NCBI RefSeq assembly: GCF_016918735.1
Contig: NZ_JAFFPR010000009.1
Span: 159,465 to 223,464 of the forward strand
Reading direction: 5' to 3'
Source: Leptospira abararensis
Lineage (GTDB): Bacteria; Spirochaetota; Leptospiria; Leptospirales; Leptospiraceae
Length of the DNA: 64,000 bases
Shown here: positions 1 to 11,623 of the stretch, in pieces
How the letters are laid out: each line of letters begins with the position of its first letter
Numbering within the stretch: position 1 is the first letter of the stretch
Notes under the pieces: generated by a model
Told to the model about the DNA's origin: nothing
The model's input: only the letters and a program-made list of their open reading frames with translations
The model's database searches: none
Translations under genes and position numbers: made by a program

Positions 1-2
1 AG

Positions 3-1076
3 AAAAAAGGTCCAATTAAAGGGATTCGAGATAAGCTCACCCAACTCTGGAGCCAATACCCAAACTGGGGAAAAATTCCCCAGTTTCTGGAGTTATTGGA
101 AAAAGGCCTCGACAAAGAGCTGTTTGTTGATCCTGATAAAAAAGAAATTCCTATTCCGCTGGAAGACCTTCCTGTTGATGAAGTTTTACGGAAGTCTGGT
201 TTTTTTCGTAATCTTTATGAAAGACTTTTTCCAGTTTCCCATGTATTTCGAATCACCTATCGATATGATCGTGAATTTTTGGATAACTTTATGCCACTAT
301 CTCGAGACGGGTATATTGGTCGTGGTTCTTATAAATTTGTTTACAAACTTCCTTGGAACCAGGTGGTTAAAATTGGAAAGTCTAAGTTACCTTCGGATGT
401 AATCTTTGGATCTCTTTTCAAAGAAGTGGGGCGAGATATTACTCGATTTTTAAAACCAGAGGAAATTGAGTTAAGAGATTTTTTAAAAGCCCAAACTTTC
501 CGCGATTCCAAAAAAGATGAAATTGATTTTAAATTCAAACGTTTGGGTTTGGAGAGATTACATTACTGGAAACTAAAATCTCTGATTCCTGATTTGGTGG
601 TACCCACTCGATTTTTTATGGGACTGCGTGTTCGAAACAATCCTTTTGGAATTCCCAATATCACTCTCACTCCATGTGACCAGCAGACTCTACTTGCTGG
701 TAAACATCTAAAAGAATTTACAATACGTAATGAAAAATTAGACCAAAATCCTATTTTGAATAAACTATTTCCCAAATGGAAATTGAATTTTGATTCTCAT
801 CGGTTTGGTGTGATTTCTAAATCCAAACTAAAAAAAATTGCCGTGGATTTCAATCGTGTGATTGAAGTGACTAAGTTTTTAGCAGAAGAAGAAAAATTAA
901 TTTTTGATATCCATGCAGAAAATATCATCATCACTTTACCAGATTTTGAGTTAAAGATTTTTGACTTTCACGTATTCGATGATTATTTATATGAACCTTC
1001 CGAAGAGAATCCAACGCCAGAAATGGACCATATACTCATCATTGAAGAGTTTATTAAGTCATTTGAGTTGGACTAA
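3..1076 (+). CDS. Kinase-like protein, 5' end outside the window
   Basis: The frame is open from base 3 with no ATG before the recognisable domain, so the gene probably starts upstream; a TTG at 96 is the first internal alternative. About 106 codons in is a glycine-rich loop (GRGSYKFVYK) followed by VVKIG, and near the C-terminus are IHAENIII and IFDFHVFD. These match the nucleotide loop, the catalytic loop (H..xN) and the metal-binding DF motif of the protein-kinase/aminoglycoside-phosphotransferase fold. The HRD-type Asp and the Gly of DFG are not conserved (DFH), so activity is uncertain. The substrate is unknown. It ends 4 bp before the membrane glycosyltransferase gene, suggesting one transcript. 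Confidence 0.6.
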   Translation, partial: KKGPIKGIRDKLTQLWSQYPNWGKIPQFLELLEKGLDKELFVDPDKKEIPIPLEDLPVDEVLRKSGFFRNLYERLFPVSHVFRITYRYDREFLDNFMPLSRDGYIGRGSYKFVYKLPWNQVVKIGKSKLPSDVIFGSLFKEVGRDITRFLKPEEIELRDFLKAQTFRDSKKDEIDFKFKRLGLERLHYWKLKSLIPDLVVPTRFFMGLRVRNNPFGIPNITLTPCDQQTLLAGKHLKEFTIRNEKLDQNPILNKLFPKWKLNFDSHRFGVISKSKLKKIAVDFNRVIEVTKFLAEEEKLIFDIHAENIIITLPDFELKIFDFHVFDDYLYEPSEENPTPEMDHILIIEEFIKSFELD

Positions 1077-1080
1077 TTTT

Positions 1081-2640
1081 ATGTTATTTTTCAAGCGGAA
1101 TTTACCTTCCTTTTATATTCTTTCTTTCGTTTTTTTTGTGTTTGGTTTTTACCAAGCCTACAAGTGGAAATGGATTTGTGATGATGCATATATTAGTTTT
1201 GTGTATGCAAGAAATTTCTCCGAAGGTTTAGGCCTTGTTTTCCATTTGGGCGAAAGAGTGGAAGGATATACAAATTTTCTCTGGACCGTATTTTTATCGT
1301 TAGGTGGAAGTTTGGGAATTAAACCACAAACTCTGTCAGTTGGAACTGGGATTTTCTTTTATCTGTCTACCCTTTTGGTTTTTTTTAGAGAAGAGAATCG
1401 GATTTCACTCGGAAAAGTTTATCCTCTTCTTGTTGTTCATTTAGCAGTTTTTTATCATCTCTTTATTTTTGCAACTTCAGGTCTAGAGACCTCTCTATTC
1501 ACTTTTTTAATCTGTTTCGGATTGCTGTTATGGGAAAAGGAAAATGATTTTCTTTTCCCCATCTTTTTTCTTTCGGCACTGGTTCGACCGGAAGGGGCAC
1601 TCTTTTTATTTCTAGTTTCTTTGAACTGGATCTTTCGTAAAAAGTATTGGAAACCCTTTATATTTGGATTTTTGTTTTTATGTTTCCTTGGCTTTCGTTA
1701 TTTTTACTACCAAGACATACTTCCCAATACCTTCTATGCTAAAGGAAACAAAGGTGCTTATTTTTTACAGGGGATCTATTATTTCCTTTATTTCATTCAA
1801 TCTTACCCATTGTACCTTTTAATTTTTTTGATTGCTGGGATTCAAATTGTTAAATCTCTACGGTATAAAAAGGAACTTCGGTTCCTTCTCTCTTCGGTTT
1901 TATTATATATTCTTTATGTTTTGTATGTCGGGGGGGATTTTATGGGAAATCGTTTTTGGATTCCCATTTTGCCGTATCTCTCTTATTTGGCCTTTGTGCA
2001 AATCAACGAATGGGATTTACATTCACAAATTGAGTCCAATCGATCCTCATTGGTTACTTCGCTTTATATAAAAAATCGTCTTCTGGTTTCCTTTTTCTTT
2101 ATTTTATCGACGGCTGTGTATACCGATCCTTTAAAAATCAAAGGAACTCGGATTGCTGATTGGCACGGGATCGTCGAAGAACGGATGTTTTATGAAGACC
2201 ATCTAATTCAAACTGATGGTTATGACTTGGGTGCACTCTCTGATTTTCGCGTTGCCTTCTTTGGTGCGCAGGCACATTTTGTTTATTTTTTACGTCCTTC
2301 TTTTGCCTTTGAAGCCGAATCGGGATTGACTGATAGAGAATTTGCTAAGAAAAAAATTGAAACTCGTGGTAGGATTGGCCATGAAAGCGAACTAGAGAAA
2401 AAAGATTTAAGCGATCGTAAGATTGATATTCTCCTTGATAATCGCCTACATGGAGTTACGTTACCACATATTCAATACACTTGGAGAGGCATTCCAATTC
2501 GTTTTTATGTTTGGAATTATGATCCTATTAAATTCAAACACCTTTGTGTTCGGCCTGATTGGAATTGTGATGATTTGTTTGGTACCTTCCAGTCAAACCA
2601 TTGGGATCCCAACCAATCAAAATCTTTTGGGCAGAACTAA
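1081..2640 (+). CDS. GT-C type membrane glycosyltransferase (ArnT/PMT-like)
   Basis: A 519-residue polytopic membrane protein with about ten hydrophobic segments. Residues about 30-60 hold a CDDAYISFVYARN stretch followed by GERVEGYTNFLW. This Asp-Asp plus GYTNF signature is typical of bacterial GT-C transferases that use polyprenyl-phosphate sugars, with the acidic pair in the first periplasmic loop. The C-terminal 130 residues are soluble. I chose the ATG at 1081, 4 bp after the previous stop; longer in-frame starts from 961 would lie inside the kinase-like gene. The stop overlaps the next start by one base. Donor and acceptor are unknown; lipid or protein glycosylation of the cell surface is the likely role. 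Confidence 0.7.
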   Translation: MLFFKRNLPSFYILSFVFFVFGFYQAYKWKWICDDAYISFVYARNFSEGLGLVFHLGERVEGYTNFLWTVFLSLGGSLGIKPQTLSVGTGIFFYLSTLLVFFREENRISLGKVYPLLVVHLAVFYHLFIFATSGLETSLFTFLICFGLLLWEKENDFLFPIFFLSALVRPEGALFLFLVSLNWIFRKKYWKPFIFGFLFLCFLGFRYFYYQDILPNTFYAKGNKGAYFLQGIYYFLYFIQSYPLYLLIFLIAGIQIVKSLRYKKELRFLLSSVLLYILYVLYVGGDFMGNRFWIPILPYLSYLAFVQINEWDLHSQIESNRSSLVTSLYIKNRLLVSFFFILSTAVYTDPLKIKGTRIADWHGIVEERMFYEDHLIQTDGYDLGALSDFRVAFFGAQAHFVYFLRPSFAFEAESGLTDREFAKKKIETRGRIGHESELEKKDLSDRKIDILLDNRLHGVTLPHIQYTWRGIPIRFYVWNYDPIKFKHLCVRPDWNCDDLFGTFQSNHWDPNQSKSFGQN

Positions 2641-3380
2641 TGGAGTTTTTACAAGCCATTTCCACCACCTTCGGTAAAGTCACCTACGGAACTGTCGGCA
2701 AACAAAGTTTAGATGATTTGAAAGAAAAATATCCGACCTTCCCCAAAACGCCAGAAGGATGGGTAGGTTATATAAAAGATTGGGCAAAAGGGGAATGGAA
2801 TGATCTTTCAAATAAGATTGTGATGCTTAATCAAGTTCATGGGGATGTCATCCATTCGATTTCCTCTGATTTGGAAACTAATGTTTCCTTTCCGCTATTT
2901 GCAGGAGATGGATTGTATACGGAAATACCAAATACCCTACTTGTCGTTCGCACGGCTGATTGTGTTCCAGTGTTTCTCTATTCCAACAAACGACCATTTG
3001 TTGCGGTAGTTCACTCTGGTTGGAAAGGAACGAGTTTAGGAATCACGGAACGATTGTTGGATGAAGTAGTAAGTAAGGGTTATGATTTAGCAGAGCTCCA
3101 AATGGAAATCGGACCTTATATTCAAGGTGGTGATTATGAAGTGGGCGAAGATGTAGCTAGACATTTTCTTTCATTAGGGGAAGCAGTTTGTTTTCCAAAA
3201 GGAAATGGAAAGTTTTTATTGGATGTGGGTCTTGCGATTGAAATGAAAGTGCGGGAGAGGTTTCGAAATTTAAATGGAATCAAAAATTCCCATATCAATG
3301 TTTTCCAAAGCCCTCTTTACTTTAGCCATAGAGCCAAAGAAGAGGGTCGAAATTTAAACTTTATACTTTGGGAATCTTGA
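2640..3380 (+). CDS. pgeF: Peptidoglycan editing factor PgeF (DUF152/laccase-domain family)
   Basis: A 246-residue member of the YfiH/PgeF/LACC1 family. The three conserved metal or catalytic residues are visible: His in LNQVHGDVIHS, Cys in RTADCVPVF and His in VVHSGWKG, followed by MEIGPYIQ. Family members act on purine nucleosides and, in E. coli, keep wrong amino acids out of UDP-MurNAc peptides. The start at 2640 shares its A with the stop of the upstream glycosyltransferase, so the two are translationally coupled; a longer form from 2601 would overlap that gene. The 3' end overlaps the convergent receiver gene by 20 bp. Confidence 0.88.
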   Translation: MEFLQAISTTFGKVTYGTVGKQSLDDLKEKYPTFPKTPEGWVGYIKDWAKGEWNDLSNKIVMLNQVHGDVIHSISSDLETNVSFPLFAGDGLYTEIPNTLLVVRTADCVPVFLYSNKRPFVAVVHSGWKGTSLGITERLLDEVVSKGYDLAELQMEIGPYIQGGDYEVGEDVARHFLSLGEAVCFPKGNGKFLLDVGLAIEMKVRERFRNLNGIKNSHINVFQSPLYFSHRAKEEGRNLNFILWES

Positions 3381-3771
3381 GAAGAGTTTCTTTGATTTTT
3401 TCTAGGATTTTTTCTCGTTTGATGGGTTTTACAATATAGTCCATTGCTCCATTTTCGAGAAGGGCTTTGATCACCGAAGGTGTATTTTCTTCGGAAATGA
3501 AAAGAATCCTTGGAAGTACACCCATTTCTTTCATATCCCAGAATGCAGCATATCCATCTACCTCAGGAAGAAAAATTTCAATGGTAACAAGATCAATCTG
3601 CTGGCGGTTGTCTTTATACATTTGTAAAAGTTCTTTTCCGGTTTCGGCAACTCCGATGATTTTGAAACCTTCTGATTCCAAAATCTGTTGGAGTTGTTTG
3701 GATTGGAATTTGGAATTCTCTGCTATGAGAATCTGATAAGGTCTGCCTGTCGGTCCGATGCCTGCTTGCAT
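3361..3771 (-). CDS. Stand-alone receiver (CheY-like) protein with Glu at the phospho-acceptor site
   Basis: A 136-residue protein consisting of one response-regulator receiver domain. The conserved switch residues are Ser93 (LFIS) and Lys115 (IVKP). The phospho-acceptor, normally the Asp of D-x-x-x-P, is Glu65 in TIEIFLPEVDG, and the acidic pair is reduced to Glu18. Glu at this site can mimic a phosphorylated receiver, so the protein may be constitutively active or unable to be phosphorylated. It lies 15 bp after leuB on the same strand with a GGAG ribosome site, so it is probably the last gene of the mutase-argD-leuB operon. There is no output domain. Confidence 0.85.
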   Translation of the reverse strand: MQAGIGPTGRPYQILIAENSKFQSKQLQQILESEGFKIIGVAETGKELLQMYKDNRQQIDLVTIEIFLPEVDGYAAFWDMKEMGVLPRILFISEENTPSVIKALLENGAMDYIVKPIKREKILEKIKETLLKIPKV

Positions 3772-3786
3772 GATGTTCTCCGTAGT

Positions 3787-6076
<2,290 letters not shown>

Positions 6077-6080
<4 letters not shown>

Positions 6081-7831
6081 TTTAGTCCTGCCAGTTGTAA
6101 AAATTCTGTTTCTGCTAGGGAAATTTCTTTCCCTAAAGATTCCCAAAGGGATGGGATCTCGGTTTGTTTTTTTGGTTTTTTAAGTGAGGCAAAACTAGAA
6201 TATACTTTTACCTTAGGTTCTGTTCCCGAAGGACGAATGGTGAGTTTTGCATTTCCTTCCAACTCCACTTGGATGACATTGGATTTAGGCATCCCTTTAA
6301 ATGCTGTTGCCTTAGATTTTCCTTGTGCTTTTTGGATTTCGTAATCAAGAACTCCGACTACCTTTCGACCACCAATGGTTTTTCCGATTAGGTTTTCTGT
6401 ACGCAGAGTTTCTATGGCCTTTTTGATTTTGTCTTGTCCTGAACTTCCTTCTAGAGTCAAGGAATACAAACTCTCTCGATACAATCCGTATTTTAAATAG
6501 ATGGATTCTAAATAAGAAAGTAGGTCCCCTTTTTCCGCAAGAATCTCCACAAATAGTAAGGCACTCGATAACGAGTCTTTGTCCCGAACAAATGGTACGG
6601 GTAAGTATCCGTAGGACTCTTCGCCACCAAACAAGAATATGTGGTTCTTTTTTGATTCAATTTGTTTCATCTCTTCCGCGATGTATTTGAATCCCGTCAG
6701 AACGTTTTTGATTTTGATTCCATTTTTTTTGGCAATCGCTTCCTGTAGGTCCGTCGTCACAATTGTCTTTACCAAATGGTAGGTTTTGGTTTTCGACTTT
6801 TTTCTTTCCGAAAGGTAAGCTGCCATTATGGATCCAATTTGGTTTCCATTTAGGTATTCATATTCACCATCCAAACGACGAACTCCCACGCCAAGTCTGT
6901 CCGCATCGGGATCTGTGGCAATAAAGGTGGCAGCCTTTTTCTTTTTGGCGTAAAACTCACATAAGGCGAGAGCTTCTTTTTCTTCTGGGTTTGGATACTT
7001 AACCGTCGGAAATTCTCCGTCTGGTTTTTTTTGTTCAGGAACAAGGAATACAGATTTGTATCCAAAGAAATTTAACATTTCTTTCATATAGTCTCCACCA
7101 GTTCCGTGTAACGGCGAATATACGATTCCTAAGTCATTTCTGGTTTTAGGTTTTACTGAAGAAAGAATGCCTGCTTGTTTTAATTCCTTTAAATAAGTTT
7201 TAAATACAACGGGACCCACCGGTTTCACAAATTTTTTATAATCTTTGTCTGTTTTTTTAACAAGGGGGATCGAAGTCCAATCGTGGATATTACTAATTCT
7301 TCCGATGATGAGGGAATCATCTGGAGGAACGAGTTGTCCCCCATCCGCAAGATAGGCCTTGAATCCATTGTATTCTGGCGGGTTGTGGGAAGCTGTGATC
7401 ACAATCCCACCGCTTGCTTTGTAATAACGAATCGCATAAGAGAGAAGGGGGGTTGGAGTTACCTTAGGAAAAATGTAAACCTTAACTCCAAGTTTGGCCG
7501 CAATGCCGGCAGAGAGTTCTGCAAATTCTCTAGAAAGCCTTCTCGAATCGTAAGCAATGACGATGGAGGCATTTTCTTTTGTATCTCTTAAGTAACTGAT
7601 AAAACCGAGAGCGGCACGTCCCACTGTATAGAGGTTCATTTTGCCGATTCCATTTCCAATCTTTCCCCGAATTCCGCCGGTTCCAAACGTAAGTGGAACG
7701 GCAAAGGCATCGACAAGTTCGGAACTGATGCCAGCCTTCCAATCTTCGTAAGCCTTTTTGGCTTCATTCTGGATTTCCGATGAAAAAGGTGATTTCGTCC
7801 AAGATAGGATATTGTCTTCTGGTTTCAACAT
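6077..7831 (-). CDS. Alpha-D-phosphohexomutase (phosphoglucomutase/phosphomannomutase)
   Basis: A 584-residue four-domain phosphohexomutase, probably PgcA-like. The phosphoserine loop is TASHNPPEYNG (Ser148), the Mg-binding loop TDPDADRLG, the sugar-specificity loop GGEESYGYL and the phosphate-binding loop RPSGTEPKVKVY. An early TFGTGGIRG is typical of the bacterial phosphoglucomutase group. It interconverts hexose 1- and 6-phosphates for cell-wall and lipopolysaccharide precursors. First gene of the minus-strand operon with argD and leuB; 46 bp separate it from the divergent aminotransferase gene. Confidence 0.92.
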
Positions 7832-7877
7832 AGCTTACATACTAATCTTTTGAAGCTAAGCAGTCTGGAAATCAATT

Positions 7878-8966
7878 TTGGAACCTAGAGAATTTTTCAT
7901 AGAAGACAGGTTGGAACGATTCCGCCTGAAAGCATTTTGCAATTTAGGAGAGAGTGGGCTTGGTCATTTCCTTTTGGAAGAGTTGATGGCTATGGGACAA
8001 ATTTCTTGGAAAGATCTTGCCGAAATTCCAATGAACGATTCGCCAAACCAAGGTTCCTTTGCCCTCCGCCAGGCCATCGCTGCACTGTATCCCGGTGTTT
8101 CTCCCGAACAGGTACTCGTCACAACGGGAACGGGTGAGGCCTTGTACTTAGCTTTCCATGTCGCCTTGCCACCGAAAGCAAAAGTCGCCCTGATTTGGCC
8201 TGCCTTCCAAGCCCTCTACGAAATTCCAAAAATGCTTGGGGCAGAGATCATCAAAGTTCCCCACGACAAGGCTTTCCTTGCAGATACTTGGAAGGAGACA
8301 CGGGCCGATTTATACATCATCAACCACCCGCACAATCCAACAGGAAAGACCTTTGCCGATTCCGAATGGACTACACTTTTATCTCATTTCCGAGAACAAA
8401 AGAAAACAGTCCTCTTTGATGAACACTATCGGTTTTTACCAGACAGTGGTAGTCTAGGGAGAACGGGTGTGGATCCCAAACATTCTTTTTACGGAACAGG
8501 CTCCTTTACCAAATGTTTTGGAGCCACAGGACTTCGGGTAGGTTGGCTTGTGGCCGAGGAATCTTTTCTCAAACGTGCTCGGTCTTTTAAAGACTACCTA
8601 ACCCATACAGTCTCTCCGCTCTCCGAACGGATCGCACTGGCTCTTTTAGAATCGAAGGAGAATTTTCTTCCAAAAATCCAATCAAGAGTGCGAGAGAACA
8701 TTCGAATGTTTGATTTGATTTGGAAAGACCTTCCTCATACCAAATCCTTTACAGCACCGGCAGGGGGACTTGTGGGTTGGTTAGAATTAGAACCTGGAAT
8801 TTCGTCAGAAGTGTATGCGGACAAACTCTTTGAAAAAACAGGAGTCTTTGTTTTGCCCGGAATTAATTTTGAGGAAGAAGGATTTATCAGAATAGGATTT
8901 GGAGAGAGGGAAGATCGGATGAAAGAAGGCCTTTCTAGGTGGAGAGAATGTACGGATCTCATTTAA
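7878..8966 (+). CDS. Class I/II PLP-dependent aminotransferase
   Basis: A 362-residue fold-type I aminotransferase. Visible signatures are VTTGTGEALYLAF, INHPHNPTGKTF (Asn/Pro contact with the cofactor), VLFDEHYRF (Asp to pyridine nitrogen), the Schiff-base Lys in TGSFTKCFGATGLRVGW, and the substrate-carboxylate Arg in RIGFGERE. No feature fixes the substrate; an amino-acid or histidinol-phosphate-like amino acceptor is possible. The likely start is TTG at 7878, because no in-frame ATG occurs before the conserved core. The divergent mutase gene begins 46 bp away. Confidence 0.82.
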   Translation: MEPREFFIEDRLERFRLKAFCNLGESGLGHFLLEELMAMGQISWKDLAEIPMNDSPNQGSFALRQAIAALYPGVSPEQVLVTTGTGEALYLAFHVALPPKAKVALIWPAFQALYEIPKMLGAEIIKVPHDKAFLADTWKETRADLYIINHPHNPTGKTFADSEWTTLLSHFREQKKTVLFDEHYRFLPDSGSLGRTGVDPKHSFYGTGSFTKCFGATGLRVGWLVAEESFLKRARSFKDYLTHTVSPLSERIALALLESKENFLPKIQSRVRENIRMFDLIWKDLPHTKSFTAPAGGLVGWLELEPGISSEVYADKLFEKTGVFVLPGINFEEEGFIRIGFGEREDRMKEGLSRWRECTDLI

Positions 8967-9706
8967 AGTCAAGCCTCCAACTATTTCCTGGGATTGGAGA
9001 AAAAAAAGAAAAACAACTGTTTGGTGTGGGAGTGTATGATTGGGAGTCTCTCCTCCAATACCAAAAACAAAAAAACGATCCTCTCCTTCCTTCTGTTTCT
9101 ATTTTATTAGAACGACTTGAAGAATTGGAAGGCCAACTCTCCGAAGCCAATTTTAGTTTTTTTACCGACGAACTTCCAAGTTTAGAGTATTGGAGGTTAT
9201 GGCAAAACTTCCCCGAACGATTTTGTTTTTTGGATATTGAAACGACAGGAATTTCTGAATCTTCTGTGACCACCGTGGTAAGTATTTACCAAAATCATAG
9301 GATGCAAACCTTTGAAAGGGGAAAAGACCTCGAGTTTCTTTTTGATTCGATCGCAAGTGATGACATCCTTGTCACTTACAACGGGAAACGATTTGATGTT
9401 CCTTTTTTAGAAAGGGAATTTCGTTACCGAGTGAAAAACCCACAACTGGATTTGATGAATCTTTTGCATTCGATTGGAATCAAAGGGGGCCTTAAAAAAT
9501 CAGAAGTGCAACTGGGGCTTGTGCGTCCCGATGAGATAGCAGGAATGGATGGAAGACAAGCCCCACTTCTTTGGTTTGAATACCAAAGGACCAACAATAT
9601 GGAGGCATTGGATAAACTGATTGCTTATAACAGGGAAGATACGAAAAATTTAGAAATCGTTTTAGAAAAAACGATTCATAGGTTAACAGAAAATCGTTTG
9701 TTTTAG
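8948..9706 (+). CDS. YprB-type DEDD exonuclease (RNase H-like)
   Basis: A 252-residue protein with an N-terminal helix-hairpin-like segment (LQLFPGIGEKKEKQLF) and a ribonuclease H-like exonuclease domain. The DEDD residues are visible: FLDIETTG, then YNGKRFDVPFL, DLMNLLH, and YNREDTKNLEI for the last Asp. This matches the YprB/RNase_H_2 family, whose cellular substrate is not established. I prefer the ATG at 8948 with AGGTGGAG just upstream over a GTG at 8939. The start overlaps the aminotransferase gene by 19 bp, so the two are probably cotranscribed; its stop overlaps the convergent CBS gene by 4 bp. Confidence 0.85.
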   Translation: MYGSHLKSSLQLFPGIGEKKEKQLFGVGVYDWESLLQYQKQKNDPLLPSVSILLERLEELEGQLSEANFSFFTDELPSLEYWRLWQNFPERFCFLDIETTGISESSVTTVVSIYQNHRMQTFERGKDLEFLFDSIASDDILVTYNGKRFDVPFLEREFRYRVKNPQLDLMNLLHSIGIKGGLKKSEVQLGLVRPDEIAGMDGRQAPLLWFEYQRTNNMEALDKLIAYNREDTKNLEIVLEKTIHRLTENRLF

Positions 9707-10134
9707 TGTGGCCCGTACATATACTCTCTGAGTATATTCATCTCCGCTTCCGTTCTTGTGAGTTTTGTTTTCACCGCATCTCCAATGGAGATAAGTCCAA
9801 TGATTTTGTCACCATCAAGGACTGGCATATGACGGAATCGTTTTGTGATCATATTATTTAAAATAGCGTCCACATCTTCATCGGGACCAGCTACCGTGAG
9901 CTGAGTTGTCATCACGTCTTTCAATTTGATTTTTTCTAAGTTGACATGGTCTTTGGCAACGACTCGCATCAAATCTCTTTCCGTAAAAATTCCCACTAGT
10001 TTTCCTTGGAAGGTAACAATGAGAGATCCGACTTTGGCACCAACCATCATTTGGGTGGCTTCCAATACATTTCTATCTTCTTCGATGGAAAGAACGGAGG
10101 ACGCTTTGTCTTTTAGAATATCTTTTACGGACAT
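9703..10134 (-). CDS. Protein with paired CBS domains
   Basis: A 143-residue soluble protein made of two CBS domains. The first runs from about residue 8 to 62 (VGSLIVTFQGKLVGIFTERDLM) and the second from about 72 to 128 (MTTQLTVAGPDEDVDAIL, FRHMPVLDGDKIIGLISIGD). Such Bateman modules bind adenosyl nucleotides and usually control a partner protein. There is no attached enzyme or channel and no obvious partner nearby, so the target is unknown. It converges on the exonuclease gene with a 4-bp overlap. Confidence 0.9.
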   Translation of the reverse strand: MSVKDILKDKASSVLSIEEDRNVLEATQMMVGAKVGSLIVTFQGKLVGIFTERDLMRVVAKDHVNLEKIKLKDVMTTQLTVAGPDEDVDAILNNMITKRFRHMPVLDGDKIIGLISIGDAVKTKLTRTEAEMNILREYMYGPH

Positions 10135-10210
10135 GACTCCTATCGGTTTATAGGAATTGGGCGAGATAGCAAGAAATTTTTAGGAGGATTACGTGGTGAA
10201 AACGGGTTTT

Positions 10211-10283
<73 letters not shown>

Positions 10284-10292
10284 GTATCTTTA

Positions 10293-10366
10293 TGGGCCTG
10301 ACAAGATTTGAACTTGTGACCCCTCGCTTATCAAGCGAGTGCTCTAACCAACTGAGCTACAGGCCC
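10293..10366 (-). tRNA. tRNA-Ile (anticodon GAT)
   Basis: A 74-nt cloverleaf with a perfect acceptor stem GGGCCTG/CAGGCCC, a D arm reading GCTCAGTTGGTTAGAGC, and an anticodon stem CTCGC/GCGAG around TTGATAA. CCA is not encoded. The Ile-Ala pair is the classic 16S-23S spacer pair, but no rRNA is present here. Confidence 0.96.
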
Positions 10367-10446
10367 GGGATACGAACAGTATTTTTCGACAGGGGTCTGT
10401 GGGCAATCTTTTTTTACGATTATTTTAAGAAAGTATCCAAAGAAAA

Positions 10447-11619
10447 TTAGAGTGAAATTTCTAAGATTAGATCATCTAACAAGAGTAATGCCGCAGGTTT
10501 CCATTGAAATACTCCCGCATCTATTGAACAATAGCCCTTTTTTTCCCAACTTTCAATGGTTCTTATGTATTTGATTTGGGTTTCTAAATCCAAATAGGTT
10601 TCTATAAAATCTAAATACCGAAAAGGAGAAAACAACCGAAACAGGGTAAGGCTGAGTTCTGTAGACGGATCTATGGGTTCATACTTTGTATTAGCTTGTT
10701 TTCTTTGATACAAACTGGAATTTCTGGGATTACTATACCTTCGTCTTTCGATCATTCCATGAGCCCCAGGCCCAATCCCTAAGTAAGGTTCAAAGGTCCA
10801 ATACTTGAGGTTGTGTCTAGATTCAAATCCAGGTTTTGCATAATTGGAAACTTCATACCAAAGGTAACCATATTCCTTTAATAACACAGGTAAGTTGGTA
10901 AGAATTTCCGATTGGATGTTTTCTTCTGGTTCCCTTTTTTTATGGTCTGCTACATCCCGAGAATACTTTGTCCCTTTTTCTAAAGTTAAAGAATACAAAC
11001 TTAAATGGGGGAGGCCGGCCTCTAAAAACAGGTTTAAATCTCTATAAAAAGATTCTTTAGAAACTCCTGGAATTCCATACATCAAATCAATTCCCGCACG
11101 TTTGATGGGAGAATGAGTCAGAACATCGACAAGAGCTCCATACCTCTCGGCATCATAATGGCGACCCAAAAATTCCAATCCTTTTGGTTCTAAGGTTTGG
11201 ACTCCCACATTCACTCGGTTGATTCCTATCGAATGGTAGTTCTCTAAAAGCTCCGCATTTAAGTCTTCGGGATTCACTTCGATAGAAATTTCTGTATCGC
11301 TTGCAAAATCAAATTCGGAGCGTAAAAAATCCAGGAGTTCTTTCCAACTCTTAGAAGAGGCCTTGGAAGGAGTGCCACCACCAAAAAAAACCGTATCGAT
11401 CGTTCGTTTTTTAATTTCTGGAAAATGAGTCTTCCTTTCTAAAATTTCCTTTTGGTAAGATTGAAATAGCGACTTCTCGTCGTTAGCTGAAGATGCACCA
11501 ATTCCTTCGGAATAAAAATCACAATAGTCACATTTTTTGAAACAGTAGGGGAAGTGAACATAGACCCCCAAATAGGAATTTCGGACTTGCCAGATGGTTT
11601 GTTTGTCTAATAGTTCCAT
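10447..11619 (-). CDS. hemW: HemW-like radical SAM protein
   Basis: A 390-residue radical SAM protein of the HemN/HemW family. The cluster motif CFKKCDYC (Cys26, Cys30, Cys33) follows YVHFPY; FFGGGTPS, SIEVNPEDL and RVNVGVQTL come next. The extra cysteine and short N-terminus fit HemW, a haem chaperone, rather than the oxygen-independent coproporphyrinogen oxidase HemN. The ATG at 11619 is preferred because the conserved part starts soon after; a longer frame to 11760 would run through the divergent gene. Its start lies only 4 bp from the start of the plus-strand neighbour. Confidence 0.88.
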   Translation of the reverse strand: MELLDKQTIWQVRNSYLGVYVHFPYCFKKCDYCDFYSEGIGASSANDEKSLFQSYQKEILERKTHFPEIKKRTIDTVFFGGGTPSKASSKSWKELLDFLRSEFDFASDTEISIEVNPEDLNAELLENYHSIGINRVNVGVQTLEPKGLEFLGRHYDAERYGALVDVLTHSPIKRAGIDLMYGIPGVSKESFYRDLNLFLEAGLPHLSLYSLTLEKGTKYSRDVADHKKREPEENIQSEILTNLPVLLKEYGYLWYEVSNYAKPGFESRHNLKYWTFEPYLGIGPGAHGMIERRRYSNPRNSSLYQRKQANTKYEPIDPSTELSLTLFRLFSPFRYLDFIETYLDLETQIKYIRTIESWEKKGYCSIDAGVFQWKPAALLLLDDLILEISL

Positions 11620-11623
11620 AGGT

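Noticed and set aside
961..1080. N-terminal extension of the GT-C transferase
   Set aside because: It lies inside the preceding gene and is not hydrophobic as the family N-terminus would be; ATG 1081 fits the operon.
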